Assembly: GCA_902598125.1 (NCBI GenBank)
Contig: CACKAJ010000001.1
Span: 310,001-374,000, forward strand
Source of the DNA: an uncultured Pelagibacteraceae bacterium
GTDB lineage: Bacteria > Pseudomonadota > Alphaproteobacteria > Pelagibacterales > Pelagibacteraceae
Reading direction: 5' to 3'
Length of the DNA stretch: 64,000 nucleotides
Position 1 is the stretch's first letter. Every line of letters starts with the position of its first letter. Below are positions 1 to 9,066 of this stretch, in pieces. The notes under the pieces are model-generated. The model ran no database searches, had not been told where the DNA came from, and saw only the letters and a list, made by a program, of their open reading frames with translations. The position numbers and the translations under genes were made by a program.

Positions 1-446
1 AAAGTTGTGAAATTAAAATGTACTTTATAAAAAAAGATATAAATGAAAAAAATTTAAGAATGATTTTAAACTTTGGACATACTTTTGCTCACGCGATTGA
101 GGTAAAAAATAATTATTCAAAAAAAATTACTCACGGAGAAGCTGTTTTATCAGGTATGATTTTAGCTATAAAACTTTCAGTGATAAAAAAGATTTGTTCT
201 CCTAAAACTTTACAAGCAATAAAAAATATTTATATATCGAATAATTTAACTTATACATTTGAGAAATATTCAAAACAAAGCTCAATAAGAAATTTGATCC
301 CTTTTCTTAGGAATGATAAAAAAAATAATGATAGCAATATAAACTTTATTTTGTTAAAAAGAATTGGCAAAACTACAATGCCGAATAAAAGTAAACTTTC
401 TATAAATAAGTTAACTACATTAATTAGAACTATGGCTCAATACTAA
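1..446 (+). CDS. aroB: 3-dehydroquinate synthase, C-terminal part (cut by window edge)
   Basis: The reading frame is open from base 3, so the gene begins upstream; about 147 C-terminal residues are visible. AroB converts DAHP to 3-dehydroquinate in the shikimate pathway, using NAD and a divalent metal. The segment NFGHTFAHAIE and the later THGEAV carry the two histidines that, with an upstream glutamate outside the window, bind zinc in this family. The first ATG (base 18) lies inside the conserved domain and is not the real start. Its last 17 bases overlap the convergent bolA gene. The identity is clear; nothing can be said of its promoter. Confidence 0.93.
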   Translation, partial: SCEIKMYFIKKDINEKNLRMILNFGHTFAHAIEVKNNYSKKITHGEAVLSGMILAIKLSVIKKICSPKTLQAIKNIYISNNLTYTFEKYSKQSSIRNLIPFLRNDKKNNDSNINFILLKRIGKTTMPNKSKLSINKLTTLIRTMAQY

Positions 447-687
447 TCTCTAGGGCATGTATTTTTGTTTTGAGATCATTATTCAAAACTTTCATTACAA
501 TCTTTTGAGCAACTACTCTTGATAGCGAAGCTAAATAAATAGATTTTATTTTTAAGTGTAAATGAAATTTTTCAGAAGAATAAAATTTGTGTCCCTTATG
601 TTTATGAGAATTATCAACAATCTGAATTTCTTCTATTTTGATTTCTTTATTTAATTTTTTACAAATTTCATCAAAATAATTTTTCAT
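430..687 (-). CDS. bolA: BolA family protein
   Basis: An 85-residue protein of usual BolA size. BolA proteins partner monothiol glutaredoxins in iron-sulfur cluster handling or iron signalling in the cytoplasm. The central segment DNSHKHKGHKFYSSEKFHLHLK matches the family pattern of a histidine-rich loop followed by beta strand (given here as positions 26-47), and the invariant histidine region is present. It converges on aroB with a 17-base overlap and is divergent from the J-domain gene 30 bases away. In alphaproteobacteria a BolA gene next to a J-protein and cobS/cobT is a recurrent neighbourhood (recalled, not searched). The exact BolA subtype is not resolved. Confidence 0.88.
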   Translation of the reverse strand: MKNYFDEICKKLNKEIKIEEIQIVDNSHKHKGHKFYSSEKFHLHLKIKSIYLASLSRVVAQKIVMKVLNNDLKTKIHALEISIEP

Positions 688-717
688 TAATTTAATTTTA
701 CTATATAGAATTACTTA

Positions 718-1233
718 ATGAAAATAATATGTGATTGGGAAAATTGTAACGAAATCGGCTCTTATAAAGCTCCGGTTGAGAAAGATAATAGCAAAAAATA
801 TAGATTACTCTGTTTAAATCATATTAAAATTTTTAATAAAAACTGGAATTATTTTGAGAATATGAATGATCAAGAAATAGAGTTTTTTATTAAATCTGAT
901 TTAACATGGCATAAATCTACAAAAACTTTTGGATCGTCTGATAATTTTTTTAATATTTTATGGAATAATGCTTTAGATGATAAATTAAATATCTTTAAAA
1001 CTTCAAATTTTAGAGATTTTAAAAAAACAAAAGTGTCACAGCAAGATAAAGATGCGCTACAAGTAATGGAATTAAGTGAGGAGGTAAAATGGGAGCAAAT
1101 TCACTTAAAATTCAAAGAACTTGTAAAAAAATATCATCCTGATAAAAACCAAGGTAATAAGAAATTTGAGGATAAATTAAAAAAAATTACTTTGGCTTAT
1201 AGCCAGTTAAAAAAAACTTTAGGAAGAAAATGA
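718..1233 (+). CDS. J-domain (DnaJ-like) protein with N-terminal Cys/His cluster
   Basis: A 171-residue protein. The C-terminal third (about 118-170) is a J domain with the HPD tripeptide at residues 140-142, the motif that stimulates Hsp70 (DnaK) ATPase. The N-terminus has Cys5, Cys10, Cys32 and His35 in a spacing that could hold a zinc ion, then an aromatic stretch around NKNWNYF. It lacks the Gly/Phe and zinc-finger regions of true DnaJ, so it is a specialised co-chaperone. Its stop overlaps the cobS start by four bases (ATGA), which predicts translational coupling and a shared job with CobS/CobT. Confidence 0.88.
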   Translation: MKIICDWENCNEIGSYKAPVEKDNSKKYRLLCLNHIKIFNKNWNYFENMNDQEIEFFIKSDLTWHKSTKTFGSSDNFFNILWNNALDDKLNIFKTSNFRDFKKTKVSQQDKDALQVMELSEEVKWEQIHLKFKELVKKYHPDKNQGNKKFEDKLKKITLAYSQLKKTLGRK

Positions 1234-2207
1234 GTACTCAGCAACTATTACAAAAAACTGATATTAAACTGTCAGTAAAACAAACATTTGGTTTTGAAAG
1301 TGAAATGAAAGTTGGGGCTTTTTCAAAAAAAAATGAATACGTTCCTAAAATAGATCCAGATTATAAATTTGATAAGGATACAACTTTAGCAATTTTAGCC
1401 GGCTTTTCTTTTAATAAAAGAGTTTTGATACAAGGTTATCATGGGACTGGAAAATCCACGCACATTGAGCAAGTGGCTGCAAGACTTAACTGGCCATGTG
1501 TCAGAGTTAATCTAGATAGTCATATTAGTAGGATAGATTTGATTGGTAAAGACGCGATTGTTTTAAAAGATGGAAAACAAATTACTGAGTTTCAAGAAGG
1601 TATTTTACCATGGTCAATTCAAAATCCTGTTGCATTAGTTTTTGATGAATATGACGCTGGAAGACCTGACGTGATGTTTGTAATTCAAAGGGTTTTAGAA
1701 AGTGACGGAAATTTTACATTACTTGATAAAAATAAAGTTTTACAACAGCATGATTTATTCAGAATTTTTGCAACTACAAACACTGTTGGACTAGGTGATA
1801 CAACTGGTTTGTATCATGGTACTCAACAAATTAACCAAGGTCAGATGGATAGATGGAATATTGTTTCAACATTGAATTATCTACCATTTGAAAAAGAATT
1901 AGAAATAGTTTTAGCAAAAAACAAAGATTTTAATAATAAAGATGGAAAAGAACTTCTTTCTAATATGATCAAGGTTGCTGATCTTACAAGAAAAGGATTT
2001 ATTAATGGTGATATCTCTACTGTAATGAGTCCTCGTACAGTTTTACATTGGGCAGAGAATACTAGTATTTTTAAAGATCAGGGATATGCTTTTAGAATTA
2101 CATTTTTAAATAAATGTGATGAATTAGAAAAAAAAATAATTTCTGAGTACTACCAGAGATGTTTTGGTGAAGATTTGCCGGAGTCATCTATCAATATCAC
2201 TTTATAA
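1230..2207 (+). CDS. cobS: CobS-like MoxR-type AAA+ ATPase
   Basis: A 325-residue AAA+ protein matching CobS, the ATPase subunit of aerobic cobaltochelatase, which with CobT drives CobN to insert cobalt into hydrogenobyrinic acid diamide. Walker A is GYHGTGKS at residues 69-76; Walker B is the LVFDEYD segment near residue 137-143; a sensor-type ATTNT follows near 178. Length fits the family. It sits between the J-domain gene (4-base overlap) and cobT (one base between stop and the proposed GTG start). No cobN or other cobalamin gene is in the window, so the metal-chelation role is uncertain; a MoxR/VWA-type protein-remodelling role is the alternative. Confidence 0.9.
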   Translation: MSTQQLLQKTDIKLSVKQTFGFESEMKVGAFSKKNEYVPKIDPDYKFDKDTTLAILAGFSFNKRVLIQGYHGTGKSTHIEQVAARLNWPCVRVNLDSHISRIDLIGKDAIVLKDGKQITEFQEGILPWSIQNPVALVFDEYDAGRPDVMFVIQRVLESDGNFTLLDKNKVLQQHDLFRIFATTNTVGLGDTTGLYHGTQQINQGQMDRWNIVSTLNYLPFEKELEIVLAKNKDFNNKDGKELLSNMIKVADLTRKGFINGDISTVMSPRTVLHWAENTSIFKDQGYAFRITFLNKCDELEKKIISEYYQRCFGEDLPESSINITL

Positions 2208-2208
2208 A

Positions 2209-4008
2209 GTGGAAAATAAAAAAGAAAAAATAGCTGACTTTAAAACTGCAATAAGCTCTACAGTAAGATCACTATCTAATTCAGAAAAAATTGAAGTTTC
2301 TTTTGGTAATGACAGTTCTAAATCTGGAACAAATTCAATTAGGCTGCCTGAACTCAACCCTGTTAACAATAAATTAAATTATAATCAAATAAGAGCGATA
2401 GCAGACTCAAAATCCTTGAGGCATAGATTCTCTGATTTAAAAACATTTAAACAATATGAGCCAGAAGGAAATATATCTAAACAGTTATATAGAATTTCAG
2501 AAAAAATTAGATGTGAAAAAATTGGAACTAGTTATTTTAAAGGAGTAAAAAACAATATTGAAACTTTTTATCAAGAGAGGGTAAATGGCTTAGATCTTAA
2601 AAGTAGTGAAGATAAAATAGTTGAGTCTTTTGAAAATTATTTAAGAACAAAATTTCTTGATTTTGAAAATAATAGTCATATCGATAAAAAACTTAAATCA
2701 TATAAAAAAGATTTAAATGACAAGTTTAAAGGAAAGATCGGTAAATTAAATGAGTTTACCTTAGATCAAGAAAAATTTAATTCCCTCATTTCTGAGCTTA
2801 TTGCAGATATGAATCTTGATGAAAATCTAGATGAAGAAGAAAAAAAGGACGACGAAAAAAATAACGATGATAAGCAAAATAAACCAGACAATCAGGAAAA
2901 ACAGGCAAAAGAAAAAGAAGATAAACAAGAGGAAATGTCTATAGACTCTGGTATACCTGATCTTGAAAATGAAGCCAAAGAATCAGACCAAGCTGAGGAA
3001 GATATTGAAATAGAGGACAGTTCTCAACCAGATTTAAGAAAAAAAGGAAAGAGTTCCATGAGTGACATTAATTATAAAACCTACACTGAAGAATTCGATG
3101 AAATTATTAAAGCAGAGGAATTGGAAAATACTGAAGAACTTACAAGACTAAGAAAAAATTTAGATCAGCAATTATTACAACTTAAAAATTTCATCTCTAA
3201 ACTTGCAAACAAGTTACAGAGAAAACTTTTAGCCAAACAAAATAGGTCTTGGAATTTCGACCTAGAAGAGGGTTTATTAGATACATCAAAATTGCCAAGA
3301 ATAATTATGGATCCATTTAATTCTTTATCTTTTAAAAAAGAAAAAGATATTGAATTCAAAGATACTTTAGTAACAATCTTAATAGATAACTCTGGTTCAA
3401 TGAGAGGTAAACCTATTTCAGTAGCAGCAATCTGTGCAGACATACTATCTAGGACATTAGAAAGATGCGCAGTTAAAGTAGAAATACTTGGTTTTACTAC
3501 AAAACATTGGAAGGGAGGATCTTCTAGAGAAAAATGGATGAAAAATGATAAACCAACTTTACCTGGAAGATTAAATGATCTCAGACACATTATTTATAAA
3601 TCAGCGGATATGCCTTGGAGACAGGCTAAAAATAATATGGGTCTAATGCTTAAAGAAGGATTATTAAAAGAAAACATAGATGGTGAAGCACTTAAATGGG
3701 CTTACAACAAAATGAATAGAAGAAAAGAAGAAAGAAAAATCCTTATGGTTATCTCAGATGGAGCTCCAGTTGACGATTCAACTTTATCAACGAATACTAG
3801 TGACTATCTAGAGTCTAACCTAAAAAAAACAGTCAAATGGATTGAGAATAAAACAAACATTGAATTGTTAGCTATTGGTATTGGTCATGATGTTACAAGA
3901 TATTATAAGCAAGCTGTAAAAATTACAGATGTTCAGGATTTGGGTGATGTCATGATTAATCAGCTTACTGACTTATTTGTAGAAAAGAATAAAAAAACAA
4001 TTCACTAA
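2209..4008 (+). CDS. cobT: CobT-like VWA-domain protein
   Basis: About 599 residues if translation starts at the GTG at 2209, one base after the cobS stop; an in-frame ATG at 2164 lies inside cobS and adds 15 residues unlike the family, so the GTG is preferred. The N-terminal half is a CobT domain, the middle (about 200-280) is a low-complexity Asp/Glu/Lys linker, and the C-terminus is a von Willebrand A domain with the MIDAS motif DNSGS at 393-397. CobT pairs with the CobS AAA+ ring. The 3' end overlaps the convergent VUT gene by four bases. Function beyond the CobS partnership is uncertain because no CobN is seen. Confidence 0.9.
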   Translation: MENKKEKIADFKTAISSTVRSLSNSEKIEVSFGNDSSKSGTNSIRLPELNPVNNKLNYNQIRAIADSKSLRHRFSDLKTFKQYEPEGNISKQLYRISEKIRCEKIGTSYFKGVKNNIETFYQERVNGLDLKSSEDKIVESFENYLRTKFLDFENNSHIDKKLKSYKKDLNDKFKGKIGKLNEFTLDQEKFNSLISELIADMNLDENLDEEEKKDDEKNNDDKQNKPDNQEKQAKEKEDKQEEMSIDSGIPDLENEAKESDQAEEDIEIEDSSQPDLRKKGKSSMSDINYKTYTEEFDEIIKAEELENTEELTRLRKNLDQQLLQLKNFISKLANKLQRKLLAKQNRSWNFDLEEGLLDTSKLPRIIMDPFNSLSFKKEKDIEFKDTLVTILIDNSGSMRGKPISVAAICADILSRTLERCAVKVEILGFTTKHWKGGSSREKWMKNDKPTLPGRLNDLRHIIYKSADMPWRQAKNNMGLMLKEGLLKENIDGEALKWAYNKMNRRKEERKILMVISDGAPVDDSTLSTNTSDYLESNLKKTVKWIENKTNIELLAIGIGHDVTRYYKQAVKITDVQDLGDVMINQLTDLFVEKNKKTIH

Positions 4009-4580
4009 TTCTTTATTTCTGAGGCTGAACTTTCCGAAAAGTCATTTATTTTATTAATTAGTAATCTAAATGGAATTAACATTGCCAGTGCTATAAATAG
4101 CTTAACCGCTAAGTCCCCTAAAGCTAGAGTCACCCAAGGTATTCCTGTTGCGTAAAAGGCAATTGAAAAAAATAGAAAAGTATCAGTTACGGATCCAATT
4201 ATAGATGATGTGAGTGGAGCTACATACCACATTTTTTTTCTTAAAGAGTCAAAGATTTGAACATCTAAGTTTTGAGCAATAAAAAATGCAACTCCAGAGC
4301 CAATAGCTATTCTTATAGAAATAATATCTGAAAAATTAGTTGATACAAATAATGTTAAAAGAACCCCAATAGCAAATCCTACATATACAACTTTTCTTGC
4401 TACTAATTTGCCGTAAGCGCGGTTTGCTAGATCTGTTATTAAAAAAGTGATTGGGTAACTAAAAGCGCCGTAAGTTAAGATTTCATTTAATCCTAAATAT
4501 TGTATCGGAAATTGAACTAAGTAGTTTGAAAGGACTACAACCAAACCCATTAGAATTGAGAGTTTGTAAAATAAATTCAT
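4005..4580 (-). CDS. VUT-family (YhhQ-like) queuosine precursor transporter
   Basis: A 191-residue integral membrane protein with about six hydrophobic segments, matching the VUT/YhhQ family, whose characterised members import queuosine precursors (preQ0/preQ1 or queuine). The family-typical [16 protein letters not shown]-type stretch is present near residues 42-58 (here [16 protein letters not shown]), followed by ARKVVYVGF. It lies 7 bases downstream of rpmB on the same strand and probably shares its promoter. The substrate is inferred from the family only. Confidence 0.85.
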   Translation of the reverse strand: MNLFYKLSILMGLVVVLSNYLVQFPIQYLGLNEILTYGAFSYPITFLITDLANRAYGKLVARKVVYVGFAIGVLLTLFVSTNFSDIISIRIAIGSGVAFFIAQNLDVQIFDSLRKKMWYVAPLTSSIIGSVTDTFLFFSIAFYATGIPWVTLALGDLAVKLFIALAMLIPFRLLINKINDFSESSASEIKN

Positions 4581-4587
4581 TGTGGAT

Positions 4588-4866
4588 TTATGATTTTGCT
4601 GAAATTGAAGCTTTAATTTTTTTAACTTTTTTTGATAGTTTAGCGTTTTTTGTTGATATTAAAAACTTATCTAAACCGCCTTTAAAATCTACAGTTCTTA
4701 AAGCGGCGTTAGCTACATTTAATTTAATATCTTTTTTTAGTATATCACTTCTAAAAGTAACTTTCTTCAAATTGGGTAAAAATCTTCTTTTAGTTTTATT
4801 TTTAGCGTGGCTAACGTTATGACCTTTTAAAGGTGATATTCCTGTTAATTCGCATCTTTTAGACAT
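4588..4866 (-). CDS. rpmB: 50S ribosomal protein L28
   Basis: A 92-residue basic protein with the L28 N-terminus MSKRCELTGISPLKGHNVSHA and the NLKKVTF core. It is a large-subunit structural protein. An AGGA ribosome-binding site lies about 8-10 bases before the ATG and a near-consensus sigma70 promoter lies at 4883-4911, so transcription can start independently of pyrD/lysK upstream. Downstream on the same strand is the VUT transporter. Identity is secure. Confidence 0.97.
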   Translation of the reverse strand: MSKRCELTGISPLKGHNVSHAKNKTKRRFLPNLKKVTFRSDILKKDIKLNVANAALRTVDFKGGLDKFLISTKNAKLSKKVKKIKASISAKS

Positions 4867-4882
4867 AATTTTTTCCTGGTGT

Positions 4883-4911
4883 TATATAATTCTTGTATAC
4901 TTTGGGGTCAA
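4883..4911 (-). promoter_or_regulatory. Sigma70-type promoter for rpmB
   Basis: On the minus strand TTGACC (4906-4911) and TATATA (4883-4888) are separated by 17 bases, with transcription expected to start about 10 bases before the ribosome-binding site. The -35 overlaps the pyrD stop codon (4908-4910). It is seen in the sequence; activity is inferred. Confidence 0.7.
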
Positions 4912-5954
4912 GCATTAATTCCAACTGCTTCACTAATATTTTTGAGATTTTCTTTTTTTAAAATCGATATTAAGTCTTTTTTAATCTCTTTAACAATACC
5001 CGGCCCTTTGTAAACCATACCTGTATATAGTTGAACCGCATCAGCGCCGGCTGTTATTTTTTCAAAAGCACTTTCTCCGGAGTCCACTCCGCCGACTCCT
5101 ATTATCTTAATCTTACCCTTAGTTTCTTTGTAGAATTTTTTAATTAAATTTGTTGAAATATCTTTAAGCGGTTGGCCTGATAATCCGCCAACTTCATGCT
5201 TTTTAATATCAGAGAGATTATCACGATTGCTATCTGTTGTATTAGAAACTATTATACCTTGTATTTTGTGGCTACTCACTAATTCAACTATTTTACTAAT
5301 TTCATTGTCATTAATGTCCGGTGATATTTTTATCGCTATTGGACAGTTGATTTTTTTTTCTTTAATAATTTTGTTTATTCCAGTTAAAAGTTTTTTCATC
5401 TCACCTTGATCATGGAAATCTCTTAAACCTTCGGTGTTCGGTGAGGAGATATTAATTGTTATATATCCAGCATACATTCCAAGTCTTGAAAGGCAAATAT
5501 AGTAATCATCCTCTTTATTTTTTGTTTCTTTATTTGGTCCAATGTTAATTCCTAAAAACCCATCAGGGTGATTATTTGATATTCTCTTTGATACAGTTTC
5601 TGATCCATGATTATTAAATCCAAGACGATTGATAAGTGCCTGGTCTTTTTCTAATCTAAATATTCTTGGTTTTGGATTTCCCAATTGTTGTCTTGGAGTG
5701 ACTGTACCTACTTCGATAAAACCAAAGCCAAATTTAAAAAGAGAGTTATAAACCTCAGCACTTTTATCAAAACCTGCAGCTAGACCTATTGGATTTGAAA
5801 TCGTTTTGCCTAAAAAATTTGTCTCAAGCATTTCCTCGCTTTCAACATTAAAAAAACTTTTTGGAAGAATATTTGCTTTCAGTGATTTTATAGCTAAATC
5901 GTGAGCCACTTCAGGATCTAACGAAAATATATAAGGTCTTAATATTGAAAACAT
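4908..5954 (-). CDS. pyrD: Dihydroorotate dehydrogenase (quinone), class 2
   Basis: A 348-residue flavoenzyme that oxidises dihydroorotate to orotate in pyrimidine synthesis, passing electrons to ubiquinone at the membrane. FMN/substrate motifs include NPIGLAAGFDK (about 55-66), NRLGFNNHG, and NISSPNTEGLRDF, where the serine is the class 2 catalytic base. The N-terminal helix region before residue 50 fits the membrane-associated class. Its ATG shares one base with the lysK stop (TAATG), so it is probably translated with lysK. Identity is secure. Confidence 0.96.
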   Translation of the reverse strand: MFSILRPYIFSLDPEVAHDLAIKSLKANILPKSFFNVESEEMLETNFLGKTISNPIGLAAGFDKSAEVYNSLFKFGFGFIEVGTVTPRQQLGNPKPRIFRLEKDQALINRLGFNNHGSETVSKRISNNHPDGFLGINIGPNKETKNKEDDYYICLSRLGMYAGYITINISSPNTEGLRDFHDQGEMKKLLTGINKIIKEKKINCPIAIKISPDINDNEISKIVELVSSHKIQGIIVSNTTDSNRDNLSDIKKHEVGGLSGQPLKDISTNLIKKFYKETKGKIKIIGVGGVDSGESAFEKITAGADAVQLYTGMVYKGPGIVKEIKKDLISILKKENLKNISEAVGINA

Positions 5955-7522
5955 TAGTTATTACTTATTTTATCTTTCATTAACTCAATTGTCTCTTTCA
6001 ATCCAAAAAAGCTGACAAAATAACCCATCCTTGGTCCATTTTCTTCTCCAAATACTACTTCATAAATTAATTTAAACCAATCTCGTAGATTTTGCTCATA
6101 CCCATTTTCTTTACCCGTCGCATAGACAATTGTTTGAATTTCTTCTGGTTTTAAATTTTGTTTGATTTCAGATAATTTTGAAACAAGGTTTTCTAAAGCT
6201 TTCTTTTCATCTGATGAAGGCTTTTTAAATTTTTTATTTGGTTCAACTTTATCTTTAAAATAGTTAATTGCAAACTTGGTTAACCCATCTAGGATTGGAT
6301 GGTCTTTTGGTTTAATCTCTTGATGAAATTTATTTATAAACTTCCATAAAATTTCTTTACTATCTGCGTTGCTAGACCCAACTAAATTCAATAACATTGA
6401 AAAAGGCATTACTATTTTCTCTGTTGGTGGCTTTCCATTATGTACATGCCAAACAGGATTTAAAATTTGATCCTTTTCTTTTTGACTTGGGTATTTTTCA
6501 ATACTTGATAAATACTCATCGACTGTTTTAGGCACAACCTCTGCATAAAGTTTTTTTGCTCTTTTCGGATTAGGGTACATATAAAGAGACAGACTCTCCG
6601 GTGATGCATATCTAAGCCACTGATCTATAGAAATTCCATTTCCTTTTGATTTAGAAATTTTCTCTCCTTTTTCGTCTAAAAAAAGTTCATAGGCGAAACC
6701 ATTAGGAGGATTTTTTCCAAGTGTTTTGCAAATCTTGTTAGATAAAATTGCACTCTCGGTTAAATCTTTCCCGTACATTTCAAAATCAACATCAAAAGTA
6801 AACCATCTCATCGCCCAGTCTACTTTCCACTGTAATTTGCAGTTGCCATCTAAAATGTTTGTCTCTATTTTTTCTCCCTTATTATCAAAAATTGCCTTTC
6901 CAGTTTTATTGTCAATTTCTAGTAACGGTATCTCTAATACCATTCCTGTTTTTGGGCAAATCGGTAAAAATGGGCAATATGTTTTTCTTCTTTCCTCTCT
7001 CAGAGTTGGAAGAATTATATTCATTACATCTTCATATTTTTCTGCAACTCTTATTAAAGATTTATTAAAAACACCTTTTTTATAATTCTCTGTTGAGCTT
7101 TTGAAAGTAAATTTAAACTTAAATTTGTTTAAAAACTCTTTAAGCATCTCATTGTTATGCTCACCAAAGCTATTAAACTTTTCAAATGGATCTGGAATAT
7201 TAGTTAAAGGTTTGCCTAGATTATCTTTTAAAACTTGATCGTTAGGAATGTTATCAGGGACTTTTCTAAGACCATCCATATCATCAGAAAAAGTAATAAG
7301 CTCATGATTTATTTTCTCTATATGATTAAGAGCATTAATCATCATAGTGGTTCTAGCCACTTCGCCAAAAGTTCCTATATGTGGTAATCCGCTTGGTCCA
7401 TAACCTGTTTGAAAGGTTATTTTGTTCTTTTTTTTGATAATTTCTTTTCTATCTTTTAATAGCTTTCTTATTTCAACAAAAGGCCAGGATGAAGTAGATT
7501 GAATTAAGTTATTATCAAGCAT
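5954..7522 (-). CDS. lysK: Class I lysyl-tRNA synthetase
   Basis: A 522-residue class I (archaeal-type) LysRS rather than the class II LysS of most bacteria. It charges tRNA-Lys. The class I signatures are HIGT at residues 48-51 and KISKS near residue 290. Class I LysRS is established in many alphaproteobacteria, so this fits the lineage. No class II lysS is seen in the window. It heads a minus-strand operon with pyrD (one-base overlap); 92 bases separate it from the divergent trkH. Confidence 0.95.
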   Translation of the reverse strand: MLDNNLIQSTSSWPFVEIRKLLKDRKEIIKKKNKITFQTGYGPSGLPHIGTFGEVARTTMMINALNHIEKINHELITFSDDMDGLRKVPDNIPNDQVLKDNLGKPLTNIPDPFEKFNSFGEHNNEMLKEFLNKFKFKFTFKSSTENYKKGVFNKSLIRVAEKYEDVMNIILPTLREERRKTYCPFLPICPKTGMVLEIPLLEIDNKTGKAIFDNKGEKIETNILDGNCKLQWKVDWAMRWFTFDVDFEMYGKDLTESAILSNKICKTLGKNPPNGFAYELFLDEKGEKISKSKGNGISIDQWLRYASPESLSLYMYPNPKRAKKLYAEVVPKTVDEYLSSIEKYPSQKEKDQILNPVWHVHNGKPPTEKIVMPFSMLLNLVGSSNADSKEILWKFINKFHQEIKPKDHPILDGLTKFAINYFKDKVEPNKKFKKPSSDEKKALENLVSKLSEIKQNLKPEEIQTIVYATGKENGYEQNLRDWFKLIYEVVFGEENGPRMGYFVSFFGLKETIELMKDKISNN

Positions 7523-7614
7523 AGTAATGGTTTATTAAATTTTATATGCAAAATACAGATATAATTACGTCATATTAAGTTGAATTTTGAAACTATTTAA
7601 ATAATCTCATTTTA

Positions 7615-9063
7615 ATGGCTAACAACAAAACAGTTTTTTTCTTAATCGGTATATTGCTCATAGTATTGGGATTATCAATGCTAGCGCCTTACTCAATGCA
7701 AGTTATATACAAAGAAAATAGTCATAGCTTTATATCATCCTCTTTTGTGACAATATTTATTGGAATCTTGTGTATATTGGCAAATTTAGAAAAAGATTTG
7801 AAATTAAATCTTAGGCAAACTTTTCTATTCTCAACTCTTGCTTGGGTAACGGTTGCAATTTTTGGAAGTTTACCATTTATTTTATCTAACCAAACATTTT
7901 CATTCAGTGATGCTTTTTTTGAGAGTATGTCTGGAATCACAACTACAGGCGCAACTATTATCTCAGATTTAGATAATAGTCCAAAAAGTATTCTATTGTG
8001 GAGAGCTATTATGCAGTGGTTAGGAGGGATAGGTATTGTTGTCATGGCAATTACAATTTTGCCATTGTTAAAAGTAGGTGGGATGCAACTTTTTAAAATG
8101 GAAGGTCCAGATAGTACAGAAAAAATTTTACCTAGAACAGTTGAGGTTGCTACAATTATAATTTCAACCTACATGCTTCTTACTTTGTTTTGTGGTTTTT
8201 TTTATTGGCTATTTGGAATGACTATCTTTGACAGCGTTTGCCACGCAATGACAACTATAGCTACAGGAGGATTTTCTACTCATAATGACTCTATAGGTTT
8301 TTTTAAAAATTCAAATATAGAAATTGTTGCAAGTTTATTTATTATTTTAGGTAGCATACCTTTTATATCTTATTTAAAGTTTTCTCAGGGAAATAAAAAA
8401 ATATTTTTTCAAGACGTGCAAATTAAAGGTTTGATATATCTATTATTTTTTTCAATACTAATAATGTTTCTTTATTTACTATTTATAAATTATGAGAGTA
8501 ATTTATTTGATAAAATAAGAATTGCTTCATTTAACGTTATCTCTATTTTATCCGGAACAGGGTATGTCACTGACGATTTTGGTCTTTGGGGAAAATTCTC
8601 TTTAATTTTTTTCTTGTTATTAATGTTCATTGGTGGTTGTGCTGGATCAACTGCGTGCGGTATAAAAATTTTTAGATTACAAATGCTATTAATCTTTTTA
8701 AAAAATCAGGTGAAAAAGTTAATTTACCCTAATAGTATTGTAATAGCAAAGTACAACAATCACAAAATTTCAGACGATTTTATAAGATCTGTAATTATCT
8801 TTATCTTTTCATTTTTATTTATTTTTTTGATTATTGCTATGCTCCTATCGATAAGTGGGTTAGATTTTGTTACTTCAATTTCTGGTGCTGCAAGTTCAAT
8901 TTCGAATGTAGGACCTGGATTAGGTGAAATAATTGGACCAGACGGAAATTACAAAAGTTTACCTGATTTATCAAAATGGATATTAGCTGCAGGAATGTTG
9001 CTTGGAAGATTGGAATTATTTGCTGTCTTAGTACTTTTCTTTCCATCTTTTTGGAGAAATTAA
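7615..9063 (+). CDS. trkH: TrkH family potassium uptake protein
   Basis: A 482-residue inner-membrane protein with many hydrophobic segments and the four-fold M1-P-M2 architecture of Trk/Ktr channels. Selectivity-filter loops are visible as SGITTTGATI (about 104-113), TIATGGFSTH, SGTGYVT, and SNVGPG. TrkH moves K+ (with Na+ or H+ drive) and normally needs the cytoplasmic TrkA ring; trkA is not in this window. It begins a plus-strand run with the AmpG-like and NlpC genes, three bases apart from the next ORF. Confidence 0.93.
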   Translation: MANNKTVFFLIGILLIVLGLSMLAPYSMQVIYKENSHSFISSSFVTIFIGILCILANLEKDLKLNLRQTFLFSTLAWVTVAIFGSLPFILSNQTFSFSDAFFESMSGITTTGATIISDLDNSPKSILLWRAIMQWLGGIGIVVMAITILPLLKVGGMQLFKMEGPDSTEKILPRTVEVATIIISTYMLLTLFCGFFYWLFGMTIFDSVCHAMTTIATGGFSTHNDSIGFFKNSNIEIVASLFIILGSIPFISYLKFSQGNKKIFFQDVQIKGLIYLLFFSILIMFLYLLFINYESNLFDKIRIASFNVISILSGTGYVTDDFGLWGKFSLIFFLLLMFIGGCAGSTACGIKIFRLQMLLIFLKNQVKKLIYPNSIVIAKYNNHKISDDFIRSVIIFIFSFLFIFLIIAMLLSISGLDFVTSISGAASSISNVGPGLGEIIGPDGNYKSLPDLSKWILAAGMLLGRLELFAVLVLFFPSFWRN

Positions 9064-9066
9064 TTT

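Noticed and set aside
2821-2990. Acidic Asp/Glu/Lys-rich repeat-like stretch in cobT
   Set aside because: This is the known variable acidic linker of CobT, low complexity rather than a DNA repeat.
3165-3590. Minus-strand open frame inside cobT (141 residues)
   Set aside because: It lies wholly within the conserved VWA coding region, has no ribosome-binding site and its predicted protein looks like reverse-complement shadow.
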